From contig JAMXDE010000005.1 of assembly GCA_026770025.1 (NCBI GenBank), positions 744,001 to 808,000 of the forward strand: 64,000 nt of DNA. Direction: 5' to 3'. Shown here piece by piece: positions 32,517 to 41,459 of this stretch (position 1 is its first letter; every line of letters starts with the position of its first letter). The translations under genes and the position numbers were made by a program. This DNA is from Craspedostauros australis (lineage: Eukaryota; Bacillariophyta; Bacillariophyceae; Mastogloiales; Achnanthaceae). A model generated the notes under the pieces. That model saw only the letters and a list, made by a program, of their open reading frames with translations, was not told where the DNA came from and searched no databases.

Positions 32517-35243
32517 ATGACGACGACGAGGAGCAGCAAGATGACGCGTCCAACGGGCCAAATGCCAATGGAAGCGTATGTCAGAGGCGGCATCAACAGC
32601 AACAAGGCGAAGAACAACAGACCAGGAGGAGTAGAGGAGAAGACAGGGCAAGACGCGACGACTAACGGGGGCCAACAGGGCGAGAAAGATGGAAAGCAAG
32701 GACGAGGCATTCGCAAGGTAGAATGCGCCGCAGGCAAGTACTGCAAGGGAAGAGGACAGGCAGCAGCAGCGGTGCGATGTATTATGTGCGGCGTACCGGC
32801 GCACAGGGAATGCAGAGCATGGATCAAGCCAGAAGAAGGCTTGGTGACACCAAGAGGATTCCCAGTGGTGTGCACACAGTGCATCGAAAACGACAACATC
32901 ACAGTACAGACAACGAATGCGGGGCAACGAAGCGTTGGAGCAGCAACGGAGGCAATACGCAAGGCGTTGAGCAAGAAGTGGGGCAAGATGAAAGAGATCA
33001 AGGCACCGAAGGGCAACGAAGATAAGGACAATGGAAAGCAAGATGGAGAAGAGGCAGGGCAACGACGTGACGGGACGAGCGGAGGAACGAACGAACCAAA
33101 AGCAGCGAAAGGGGGGGAGGACACGAGCAGCGACGAAGAGAACGAATGGGCGGACACGTGGGAGGAAGGAACTGGAGGGGACAACACGGCAACGGAAACG
33201 GGAGAAGAGACACCGAATCAGGGAGGCAGCAAGAAAAGAACGGAAAGAAGCCCGCGACATTCAACAGCAGTGGAGCTGCCGGCCAAACGAACGGACCTAC
33301 GGGACGAAGAGCCAGAGGCGGAAAAGACGCAGGAGAAAGCACCGGAGGACAAGGAAAAGACAACGAACGCAATATCAGCGACACCACAGGCAATTGGAGA
33401 AATCGGGCGGGACAACATCCACCCACCAATGGATTGTGATGACGAAACACAAGCTGGAAGCAACGAGAGCGGGATCGGAAGGAGCCGAGCACGCGAAAGC
33501 GAAGCAATCAAGACACGCTACTGCGACGTACAGATGATGATCGAAGGAGGAGATGGCGCCAATGACGCAGGCACGGCGATCGACGCAGCTATTGCATCAT
33601 GCAAAGAGTTCCTACGATCAATCCAACGGGTGAACGTGACAGCAAAACTGCTGCCTTGGAACCCTTACGAAGACCAAACGATTGTGCACGCAATGGAGTC
33701 ATTCCCAACAGATATGACTAACTTGAAAAGGTTCTTCAAAGGAGTGCGGCCAATCTACAAAGCGGCGAAAGAGAAAGGGTACCTGAAAGTCAAGATCAAA
33801 GCAAAAGGACCTATCAGCAAAATCACAGGAGAGCTGACGGACTACTTCCAACACATCGGAGGGAGGTTCGAAGTGGCGAAGATACAGGCTCACTCTACAA
33901 CAACGCTGGGTTGGCTCCTATACTCCACCTGACAGATCGACGCAGAAGCACTGGAGGCAGAACTCACAAAGCTAGCCAAGACACAGGTAGCAATCACATG
34001 GAAGCGGATAGCAGACGGAGAAAAATACGATCCCAACAGGGACACGAAGAAAGATCCAAGGGCGCTTCATGTGGAATCAAGCACGGAGGATCAAGCGCTA
34101 GTGGCCAAAGTACTGGAAGTGTACTACAGCACAAAGTCGAAGAAGTTTCCATTGGGAGTGAGAATGCGTATCATCACGCCACTATCCGGTATTGTCAACA
34201 CAGACATGAGGAAAGGATGGTTTGAGCTACGCGAACGCCAAATGGAGTGGTGCCTACACGCAGTAGCGATGACGACCTACGACATCATCCCGGAGTGCTT
34301 GCAAGAGATTCCAGATGGCACCCATCTCACACTCAGAGAGATGGTGATGCGGATCAAGTCCACCACCGGCAACGAAAAGACGCCGCTCTTCACATCGATA
34401 GACAAGCAGTGGAGGGGCAACGGCTACGTGCTACAATTCCACCCAGACAAGACAGCGGAAGCAAAAATGGTGGTCAAAGGGTTGCTGGTCAAGTTGACAG
34501 CCGACTACGGAGAGGACGTGGAACGACTGTTTACGTCCATGGCACGGGTAGAAGCAAAGACGATGAAATGGGATGAGGCCACGAAAAGAGTGATATCCGA
34601 AAAAGACAAGGAAGTGGAAGCAGCCATGGAGGTCGACGAGGACATGCATTTCCAGACGACCAAAGAAGAAGGTGAAGACGACAAGGACGAGGAAGAGGAA
34701 AGAGGAGTTCCAATCAGAAGAGAGAAGGATTACGGAGACGACGATACAATCCCATCGATGAGAGACACGAGCGCATGGAGAAAGGTTCGGGAGAGACGAA
34801 GCGAAAAGAGGCGAGCGGCACAGCAAGCGAGAGAAGAAGAAGGGTCGACGGGATCAACGATCACAGAGGCGAGCAGAAGCACGTCGGGAACACAGAAGGA
34901 GAAGATGGCGGTACTTCAAGAGCAGATGGGGAAGATATTGGAAGCGCAGGCACAGGGATCAGTGACATCGACATTGTCGGGAAGCACCGGGCGAACAACC
35001 GGAACTACACGAGCGATGATGGCCGCCATGCAACAGCAAATGGAAGAACTGAAACAGCTGGTGGTAACCACGAAGGCAGAGAACGAGGCGCTCAAGGCGG
35101 CAGAAAAGCCGCGAAAAAACATTGGAGTAAGGCCACAGACGGTCCAGTGCACAACACAAACCATCGGAACGGGTGACGACCGGGAAGAGGCGCACGAGAC
35201 GCAACGAGCTGAGGAACCGCGAGGGGACTCGGCGAATGGTTAG
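32517..35243 (+). CDS. LINE ORF1: PHD-like zinc finger and coiled-coil protein, one in-frame TGA
   Basis: 908 codons including one in-frame TGA at 33930-33932 (context ACC TGA CAG); both halves lie in the same frame and read as one protein. Residues about 67-120 form a PHD-like C4HC3 finger: C-x5-C, CIMC, H-x2-C, CTQC. Such fingers are known in ORF1 of some LINE families (for example CR1-like). The centre (about 360-690) is a compact, positively charged region with NVTAKLLPWNPYEDQ and FPLGVRMRIITPL, a type of sequence I associate with diatom element ORF1 proteins. A Glu/Asp-rich stretch follows, and the C-terminal part (about 795-870) is a coiled coil (KMAVLQEQMGKILEAQ, MQQQMEELKQLV). Role: RNA binding and ribonucleoprotein formation is inferred. 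The TGA could be a CGA-to-TGA CpG transition or a leaky stop; sequence alone cannot tell. Confidence 0.85.
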
Positions 35244-38200
35244 ACCAGAAGGGCAAGAGCAACAGTCGGTGGCAGCACGACGAACGACTCAGAGCCCACA
35301 ACAAGCGCCTGCGGATCGGGAGGTTATACCGCAACAACCCAACAGCAGCAGACGACAGGATACGAACGAAGGGGGAAGGATGACACGGGTGAAGAGGAGA
35401 ATGCTGAGGAAGCGAACGGGGCAACTGAGGATAGGGTTGCAGAACTTTGGAGGACTCGGAAGGAGACCAGGAGTAGTTGACGAAGGATTGAAGAGGTGGA
35501 TGAACGAAGGCGAATTCGATGTATTTGGGATCACGGAGGTGAATGTGGACTGGAGGACGGCATCAACAGAGCACACACTCAAAGGGCGAATACAGGAATG
35601 GTGGCCAACAGGAACGGCAGTGGCGAAGACGGCGAATAACACGACCAACGAACCCACGCAAAGCAAACAGTGGGGAGGAGTGGCAATGATCAGCAGATTC
35701 CAAGCGGCAATCCGCATCATGGGACAAGGCGAAGACCCAACCAAGTTGGGGCGATGGGTGTGGCAGCGATACCGCGGAGCAAATCAGCAAACGCTCCGAG
35801 TGGTAACAGCATATAGACCGTGCAGACCACGAAGCAAGGGATTCTTGAACACACACGCACAACAGCGGCGGTACTTCAATGAGAAGAAGATGGACAAGGA
35901 GCCTCGAGCGGCGATGATAGAGGACCTTCAGAAAGCGATTCAGGCGTGGAGAGCGGAAGGCGACCATGTAATCGTGGCAATGGACTGCAACGAAGACACG
36001 AATTCGGCCACAATGCGGCAATTCCAAGAGGCCACAGGGCTAACCAACACGATGGAATGCGCAGGTGACGAAGTCAGTCGATTGCCAACGCATCGACTAG
36101 GAAAAGTGCCTATCGACGGAATCTTCGCTACAGCAGGAGTTCGGATCGAAGGGGCAGGAGCAAGCGAATGGGACGAGGGGATACAAATGAGGCAAGCAGA
36201 CCACCGATGCCTGTGGATCGACGTCAGCATGGTCGCGGTGCTCGGGCAATCAATGCCCAACTTGCGCAAGGCGGTGTCGAGGAGAGTGAAGACAGAAGAC
36301 CCAAGGATCGTACAGAAGTTCAACGACGCCTACAAAGCGCACTTGAAACAGCACAAAGCAAGGGCAAGAGCGTTTCGGCTGGAACAAGCGGCATCAGAAG
36401 AATGGACGAAAAAAATGGAGAAGGAGGCAGAGAAACTTGACAGAATTCGCGTGGAAGGAATATGGAAAGCCGACAAGACCTGCCGCAGACTAAGGATGGG
36501 AGGCATACCGTACTCGAAGGAGTACAAACGGATTGAAGCCAACATCGGGCTGTGGAACAACGTGGTGAGAAAGCAACGAGGAGCCAACATCTCGTCGAAG
36601 ACCATCGTGAGACTGGCGAAGAGAGCAGGGGAAACGCGTAAGGTACAAGAACTGATGAGATGTGCCAACGAGGAGGTAGCAAAGGAACAGGAATCGGCGT
36701 ATGGGAACCTCAAGCAGTTCAGAACAAGAGCGACGAAAGCGAGAGAGAACTGGTTAGAAGGACTAGCGGAAGCGAGAGGCGGGGAGGAAAGGAGACGAAG
36801 AGGGGAACAGCAGCGAAGCAACAACAGAGGAAGAGAAGAAAGAGAGGTTGGAGAAGCGACATCGCAGCAACTACGTCAGCTGAGGATGAAGGAGAGAGTG
36901 CGGGCAACATATCGGAGGATACGGATGGCCACAGGCGAAAATGCAACGGCAGGTATATCCATGGTGATAGCACCGGATGGGAACGGGCAGTGGGTGGAAC
37001 GGACCAGCAAAGAAGACATCGAGAAAGGATGCATGGAAGAAAACAAGAAACGATTTCGGCAAACCGAGAACACGCCGTTCATGCACGGCCAGCTGGCGAG
37101 AGAATTCGGGTATCTCGGGGTGACCGAAGCGGCGGAGCAAACGCTCAACGGAAGCTACGCACCACGACCATGGGTTGATGAAGGCGCTGCGAAGCTCCTA
37201 CAAGGGCTGAAATCGGTAGCAAGCCGGAGCATACCAGCAGGAATGACAACGAAGGAGTTCCAACAAGGATGGAAAAGAGCCAAGGAGGACATGTCGGCAG
37301 GACCATCGGGGCTGCATTTTGGCCATTTCAAAGCTATAGCGCACCATCGGAGGAATTCGGAGTTTGAAGCAAGCATGACTTCGATCGCGATGGTAAGCGG
37401 CTACTCGTACCAGCGATGGCGACAAGGCACAGATGTGGAGCTGATGAAGAAAGCGAACAGCTTCAGAGTCGACAAGCTGAGGACCATCGTGCTATTCGAA
37501 GCGGATTTCAATTTTGCGAACAAGGCCATCGGGCGCAAGGCTGCGCATCAGGCGGAACAACAAAACGGATTTGCTGAGGAACAATATGGCAGCCGCAAAC
37601 GGCATCGAGCAATCGACCACGCGCTGAACAAGCAGCTCACGTTGGACTGGGCCAGACAGGTGCGAGTGCCAACAGTGCTTTGCACCAATGATCTCAAGAG
37701 CTGCTACGATCGAATCGTGCACACGGTGGCATCATTGGGACTGCAACGGCAAGGGATAGCGCAATCGGAAGTGGTGTGTATGTTCAGCACACTCCAGCAA
37801 CTTGAGCACTACATCAGGACTGCGTACGGCGAATCTCGACTCACGTACGGAGGCAAGCGATGGGTGGTACCAATGCAGGGTATTTACCAAGGGAATGGAG
37901 CAGGGCCGGTGATATGGGCAGTGATCTCATCGCCAGTACTGGAAATCATGAAACGAGAAGGGCACACAGCCAGTTTCCGAACAGCGGCGAGCGGAGAAGA
38001 CGTGGAGATGGTGGGGTATGCATTTGTGGATGACACGGATTTGGTGGTAAACGCACGGGAAGGCGAGGACGTACAACAAACGATCCAGCGCATGCAGCGG
38101 AGTGTACAATCGTGGGAGAGCCTGGCAAGAGCGACAGGCGGCGCACTGGTAGTGGAGAAATGTATGTGGTGGGCTGTCGATTTCAAGTGGAACAGCGACG

Positions 38201-40995
38201 GCACGTGGCGATATGCGACGGACGCAGAGACGCCAGCCAAGCTGATGATGAAGGGGACTACGGGAGTACCGCAAGCGATGCCAAGAAGCGGAAGCGAGCA
38301 AGCATTCGAAACATTAGGTGTGAAACTCGCGCCCGATGGCAACGGGTCGGCGATAGAGGCCACATTAAGAAGCAAGGCGGAGAAGTGGGTTGAGAATGTG
38401 AAGTCGTGGCGTATGCGACAGGAAGATGCGGAGACGGCGATACGGACAGTTCTGATGAAAAAGCTGGAATATGTGCTGCCAGTGGCACAACTATCGAGGG
38501 AACAATGCAACAGGATTATGAAGCCAGTCTGGAAGACGATGATGTCAAAGATTGGTCTCAACCGGGGGTTTCCAAGGGAGATGGCCTACGCGACGGACGA
38601 GTGGCTAGGGGCGAATCTTCACGAGCTTCACACCACACAAGTGGTGGAACATATGAAGATGATGCTCGAGCACGGCGACAGAGCGACCATGACAGGCAAA
38701 CTGATGCGGGGATGCATACAAGCAATGAAGACGGAGGTCGGGGCCGGAACGTCCATGTTCGAAGTCAACTACAACGAATGGGAATTCCTGGCTACGGCAT
38801 GCTGGGTGAAAACGGTGTGGCGAGAGGCCAATGAATGCAATATCCGGATCCGAGAGAAGACCGAGACAGCAGCACTCGTCCACGACAAGGATGAGTGGCT
38901 ATTGGTGGCATTCCAAGCAGCAGGATACAGCCGGGCCCAGCGATCTCGACTGAACAGATGCCGAATGATCATGAAAGTGGTCAGCGTGGCAGATGTGGTG
39001 GACGAGAAGCACGGTGGAGTCGTGGCGCACCAAAGGACCTGCGATGAAGGCGCATGGCGAGGACGGCAACATGTCAGCTGGCCAAGGCAGGGCAACGTCC
39101 CCAAGAAGGACTGGGCGCTGTGGAGGCAGGCGTTACGAAAAGTGGCGAAGACAGCACGGACGAGTACGGCATGGGACGTGGACCAAGTCAGCGCCATGAT
39201 GAGCGACAATCGCAAGGTGATATGGCTTCGGGAGAACGTGCGAGAATGGAGACAATGGGTTGCTAAAGCAGGAGCGGTGCCGGGCATGGAAGAGTACGCA
39301 GGTACGACGAATGTGACGAAGGACCCGCCGACAGATTGGAGAGGGGTCCACGTGCGAGAGCGAGGAGGTTGCTTACGAGTGGTAGGAATCGGGGGAAGAG
39401 TGCGGAAGCACAGGACAAAAAGCCGCACGAGTTCAAGGCATGCGGAGAAGGTGTGGCTGGAGGCAGTGGTACAAGGGAAGGCAGTGGTGAGCACCGACGG
39501 GTCGTTTAAGAACGGAAGGAGTACTGCGGCGTACTCGCTCAACGTGCGAGGGCGGCGGAAAGGCAGAGTGTCAGCAGCAGGGCCAGTGCCGGGCCGGACC
39601 GAAGTGCAGAGCGCCTATCGCGCAGAACTTGGTGGCATTTTGCAGGCTCTCCGCAACGTGGAAGACATCATTCAACGCCACGACATGAAGCACGCAGTGA
39701 CAGGGAAGGTCATCGTGGTCGCTTGTGACAATAAGATGGCTGGAATCCACGCGGTGCAGTACACGCGGGACGTCAGCACGGCAGTGCAGCACTTTGACGT
39801 CATTCGCGAGATACGACGAATTCAATGGCGGCTGACGGTGACTCTGGAGTATCGGCATGTTTACGGCCATCAGCTGGAGCGAGACCGAGGAGTGGCGAGG
39901 GACAAGTTTGCAGAATGGAATGACGACGTTGACAAGGCGGCGGGGGCAGCACATTCGGTTGATATAGAGTATGCCGACGAAGAGGGGTACGAGGCCGAGT
40001 GGGCGATATGGCTCGGCGACAGGAAGGTCTGCACGAATGCCACGGCGATGATTCGCAAGTATGTCCAAGGACAAAGGACAGTGCAGTGGCAGCGCAAGGT
40101 GGGCCGGATCCGGAAGGGCGAAGCGAAGAAGGTGGATGTCACCGCGGCTGCGATTGCGATGGCATGCCTGAAGCCAGCACGCCGGAAATGGGTGGCGAAA
40201 CATGCGTGCAGTTTTGGGCCAGTCGGGCGCAACATGCGGAAGTGGAAGTTCTGGAGCGGCGACAGGTGCCCAATATGCAAAGACCAGGAGGAGACCACGG
40301 AGCATGTCATGCAGTGCCAGCATCCGTTGGCGGTGTCAGTGCGACGAGCGGCGATGAAAGAGTGGGAAACTGAGATGATGGCAGCACGAGGAGACAGCCT
40401 GATGGTTAGAGCAATGGTGAAGCAAGTCTGGGCGTGGAGTGAAGGACGGGAAGTCCAAATGGAGGCGGGTTATCAGCTGCAACAGGCGATGGCAGAACAG
40501 CAAGAAATAGGGTGGGGAATGATGGTACGAGGCCGATGGTCCGCGAGGTGGCAACGAATCCAGGAAAGTACAATGGAGATCAGTGGCCAACCGGGACGCC
40601 CGGCAAATTGGATCGCAAGGGCAATGGTGGGTTTGTGGGAAGTGCGATGGAAGGCGTGGATGGCACGCAACAAGGTGCTCCATGACAGCGAACAGGCAGC
40701 CATGACGGTTATGATGTGGCAGGAGGCCGCGATAGCAGTTCGAGAAGAGTGGCGACAAGGAGTACAAGGGATCGGTGGCGATGACGTTCGCCTGCTGACT
40801 CACACAACGGAGGCAGCAGTACGGGCGCAATCGGCGGAGAACCAGATGTTGTGGGTGCGGCATGTACGGGCGGCCAGGCAAGCAGGGTTGCGGCGACGTG
40901 CACTCGCCCACACCCCACGACATCACAAGCGGAAAGGCGGCGGAGCCAGGCAGGATGCGACAGGTCGCAGGGCCCGGCGAAGACGACTTTCGTGA
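35236..40995 (+). CDS. LINE ORF2: endonuclease - reverse transcriptase - RNase H - zinc finger
   Basis: 1919 residues from the ATG at 35236, which overlaps the ORF1 stop in ATGGTTAG; the open frame starts earlier at a GTG. Domains in order: APE-type endonuclease (about 55-345) with QNFGGLG, FGITEVN (catalytic Glu), TAYRP, VIVAMDCNED, PIDGIFA and ADHRCLWIDV; reverse transcriptase (about 690-1040) with motif A NDLKSCYDRI, motif B IYQGNGAGPVIWA and motif C YAFVDDTDLVV; RNase H (about 1410-1575) with STDGSFKN (Asp), YRAELGGI (Glu), VACDNKMAG (Asp) and DKFAEWNDDVDKAA (Asp); then a CPIC-x8-H-x3-C knuckle (about 1676-1695). All catalytic residues I can name are present and no stop interrupts the frame, so it looks functional. 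It nicks the target, primes on it and copies the element RNA. Confidence 0.95.
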   Translation: MVRPEGQEQQSVAARRTTQSPQQAPADREVIPQQPNSSRRQDTNEGGRMTRVKRRMLRKRTGQLRIGLQNFGGLGRRPGVVDEGLKRWMNEGEFDVFGITEVNVDWRTASTEHTLKGRIQEWWPTGTAVAKTANNTTNEPTQSKQWGGVAMISRFQAAIRIMGQGEDPTKLGRWVWQRYRGANQQTLRVVTAYRPCRPRSKGFLNTHAQQRRYFNEKKMDKEPRAAMIEDLQKAIQAWRAEGDHVIVAMDCNEDTNSATMRQFQEATGLTNTMECAGDEVSRLPTHRLGKVPIDGIFATAGVRIEGAGASEWDEGIQMRQADHRCLWIDVSMVAVLGQSMPNLRKAVSRRVKTEDPRIVQKFNDAYKAHLKQHKARARAFRLEQAASEEWTKKMEKEAEKLDRIRVEGIWKADKTCRRLRMGGIPYSKEYKRIEANIGLWNNVVRKQRGANISSKTIVRLAKRAGETRKVQELMRCANEEVAKEQESAYGNLKQFRTRATKARENWLEGLAEARGGEERRRRGEQQRSNNRGREEREVGEATSQQLRQLRMKERVRATYRRIRMATGENATAGISMVIAPDGNGQWVERTSKEDIEKGCMEENKKRFRQTENTPFMHGQLAREFGYLGVTEAAEQTLNGSYAPRPWVDEGAAKLLQGLKSVASRSIPAGMTTKEFQQGWKRAKEDMSAGPSGLHFGHFKAIAHHRRNSEFEASMTSIAMVSGYSYQRWRQGTDVELMKKANSFRVDKLRTIVLFEADFNFANKAIGRKAAHQAEQQNGFAEEQYGSRKRHRAIDHALNKQLTLDWARQVRVPTVLCTNDLKSCYDRIVHTVASLGLQRQGIAQSEVVCMFSTLQQLEHYIRTAYGESRLTYGGKRWVVPMQGIYQGNGAGPVIWAVISSPVLEIMKREGHTASFRTAASGEDVEMVGYAFVDDTDLVVNAREGEDVQQTIQRMQRSVQSWESLARATGGALVVEKCMWWAVDFKWNSDGTWRYATDAETPAKLMMKGTTGVPQAMPRSGSEQAFETLGVKLAPDGNGSAIEATLRSKAEKWVENVKSWRMRQEDAETAIRTVLMKKLEYVLPVAQLSREQCNRIMKPVWKTMMSKIGLNRGFPREMAYATDEWLGANLHELHTTQVVEHMKMMLEHGDRATMTGKLMRGCIQAMKTEVGAGTSMFEVNYNEWEFLATACWVKTVWREANECNIRIREKTETAALVHDKDEWLLVAFQAAGYSRAQRSRLNRCRMIMKVVSVADVVDEKHGGVVAHQRTCDEGAWRGRQHVSWPRQGNVPKKDWALWRQALRKVAKTARTSTAWDVDQVSAMMSDNRKVIWLRENVREWRQWVAKAGAVPGMEEYAGTTNVTKDPPTDWRGVHVRERGGCLRVVGIGGRVRKHRTKSRTSSRHAEKVWLEAVVQGKAVVSTDGSFKNGRSTAAYSLNVRGRRKGRVSAAGPVPGRTEVQSAYRAELGGILQALRNVEDIIQRHDMKHAVTGKVIVVACDNKMAGIHAVQYTRDVSTAVQHFDVIREIRRIQWRLTVTLEYRHVYGHQLERDRGVARDKFAEWNDDVDKAAGAAHSVDIEYADEEGYEAEWAIWLGDRKVCTNATAMIRKYVQGQRTVQWQRKVGRIRKGEAKKVDVTAAAIAMACLKPARRKWVAKHACSFGPVGRNMRKWKFWSGDRCPICKDQEETTEHVMQCQHPLAVSVRRAAMKEWETEMMAARGDSLMVRAMVKQVWAWSEGREVQMEAGYQLQQAMAEQQEIGWGMMVRGRWSARWQRIQESTMEISGQPGRPANWIARAMVGLWEVRWKAWMARNKVLHDSEQAAMTVMMWQEAAIAVREEWRQGVQGIGGDDVRLLTHTTEAAVRAQSAENQMLWVRHVRAARQAGLRRRALAHTPRHHKRKGGGARQDATGRRARRRRLS

Positions 40996-41217
40996 CAACA
41001 GAAAAATGAGTGTGAAGTGCGCTACAGTGACAGCTGGGTGCCCAGTGCGGTATGTTTGATGGCCCGTGGAGTTGGCAAACCATGGTAGACCAAGATGTGA
41101 GGGATCTAGGTAGGTCGTTCGAGCGCAGTCGGCCCGTGAGGGCTCGCTGTGAGCCGGCGACGTTAAAGCTTTCGAGGCGACCCTCGTGGGAGGGGATAAT
41201 CAGTGCGTTATTATTAT
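40996..41217 (+). other. LINE 3' untranslated region with GC-rich stem and TTA tail
   Basis: 222 nt after ORF2. A GC-rich segment (about 41126-41190) contains self-complementary pieces (GGCCCGTGAGGGCTCGC, GTGAGCCGGC) that could fold into stems, as expected of a 3' signal recognised by the element's own reverse transcriptase. It ends GTTATTATTAT directly before the duplicated target, a simple-repeat tail. Confidence 0.7.
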
Positions 41218-41235
41218 TAAAACATATAATAATAC
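41218..41235. repeat. Target-site duplication of the LINE, 3' copy
   Basis: Identical 18-bp copy of 32386-32403, immediately after the TTA-repeat tail. It fixes the 3' end of the element. Confidence 0.95.
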
Positions 41236-41459
41236 GATATGATGTGTAATATTTGATTAACCGATGAGCTGATCGCTTGCTGCGTTGTTGTTCGACCAGC
41301 ACATCTACCCATTCATCCACTCCACCCACCCATCGTTCGCGCCATTTGAACAAGCGATGACATGGAGAAAAACAAGGCCGAAGATGGTGGTTGGCGGACA
41401 TGAAAAAATCGTATTGACTGTTGCACATGCGTGTGCGTCTGGACTTTCGATTTCGATGT

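Larger units (their letters stand above)
32404..41217 (+). mobile_element. Full-length non-LTR retrotransposon (LINE), APE + RT + RNase H type
   Basis: 8814 bp flanked by a perfect 18-bp target-site duplication. Layout: 113-nt 5' leader, ORF1 (32517-35243), ORF2 (35236-40995), 222-nt 3' untranslated region ending in a TTA-repeat tail instead of poly(A). An apurinic-type endonuclease with an RNase H domain after the reverse transcriptase is the architecture of the I-group superfamily (I, R1, LOA, Tad and others); a precise clade needs a tree. The plus strand is strikingly purine-rich relative to the host genes. Identical target-site copies and an intact ORF2 indicate a recent insertion. It lies between two minus-strand genes, 311 bp (plus the duplication) from the SEN54-like start codon and 224 bp from the stop of the coiled-coil gene. 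ORF1 carries one in-frame TGA. Confidence 0.95.

Noticed and set aside
32052-33260. 402-codon minus-strand frame across the SEN54 upstream region and LINE ORF1
   Set aside because: It is antisense to LINE ORF1, crosses the insertion boundary at 32404, and has a repetitive hydrophobic composition generated by the purine-rich opposite strand.
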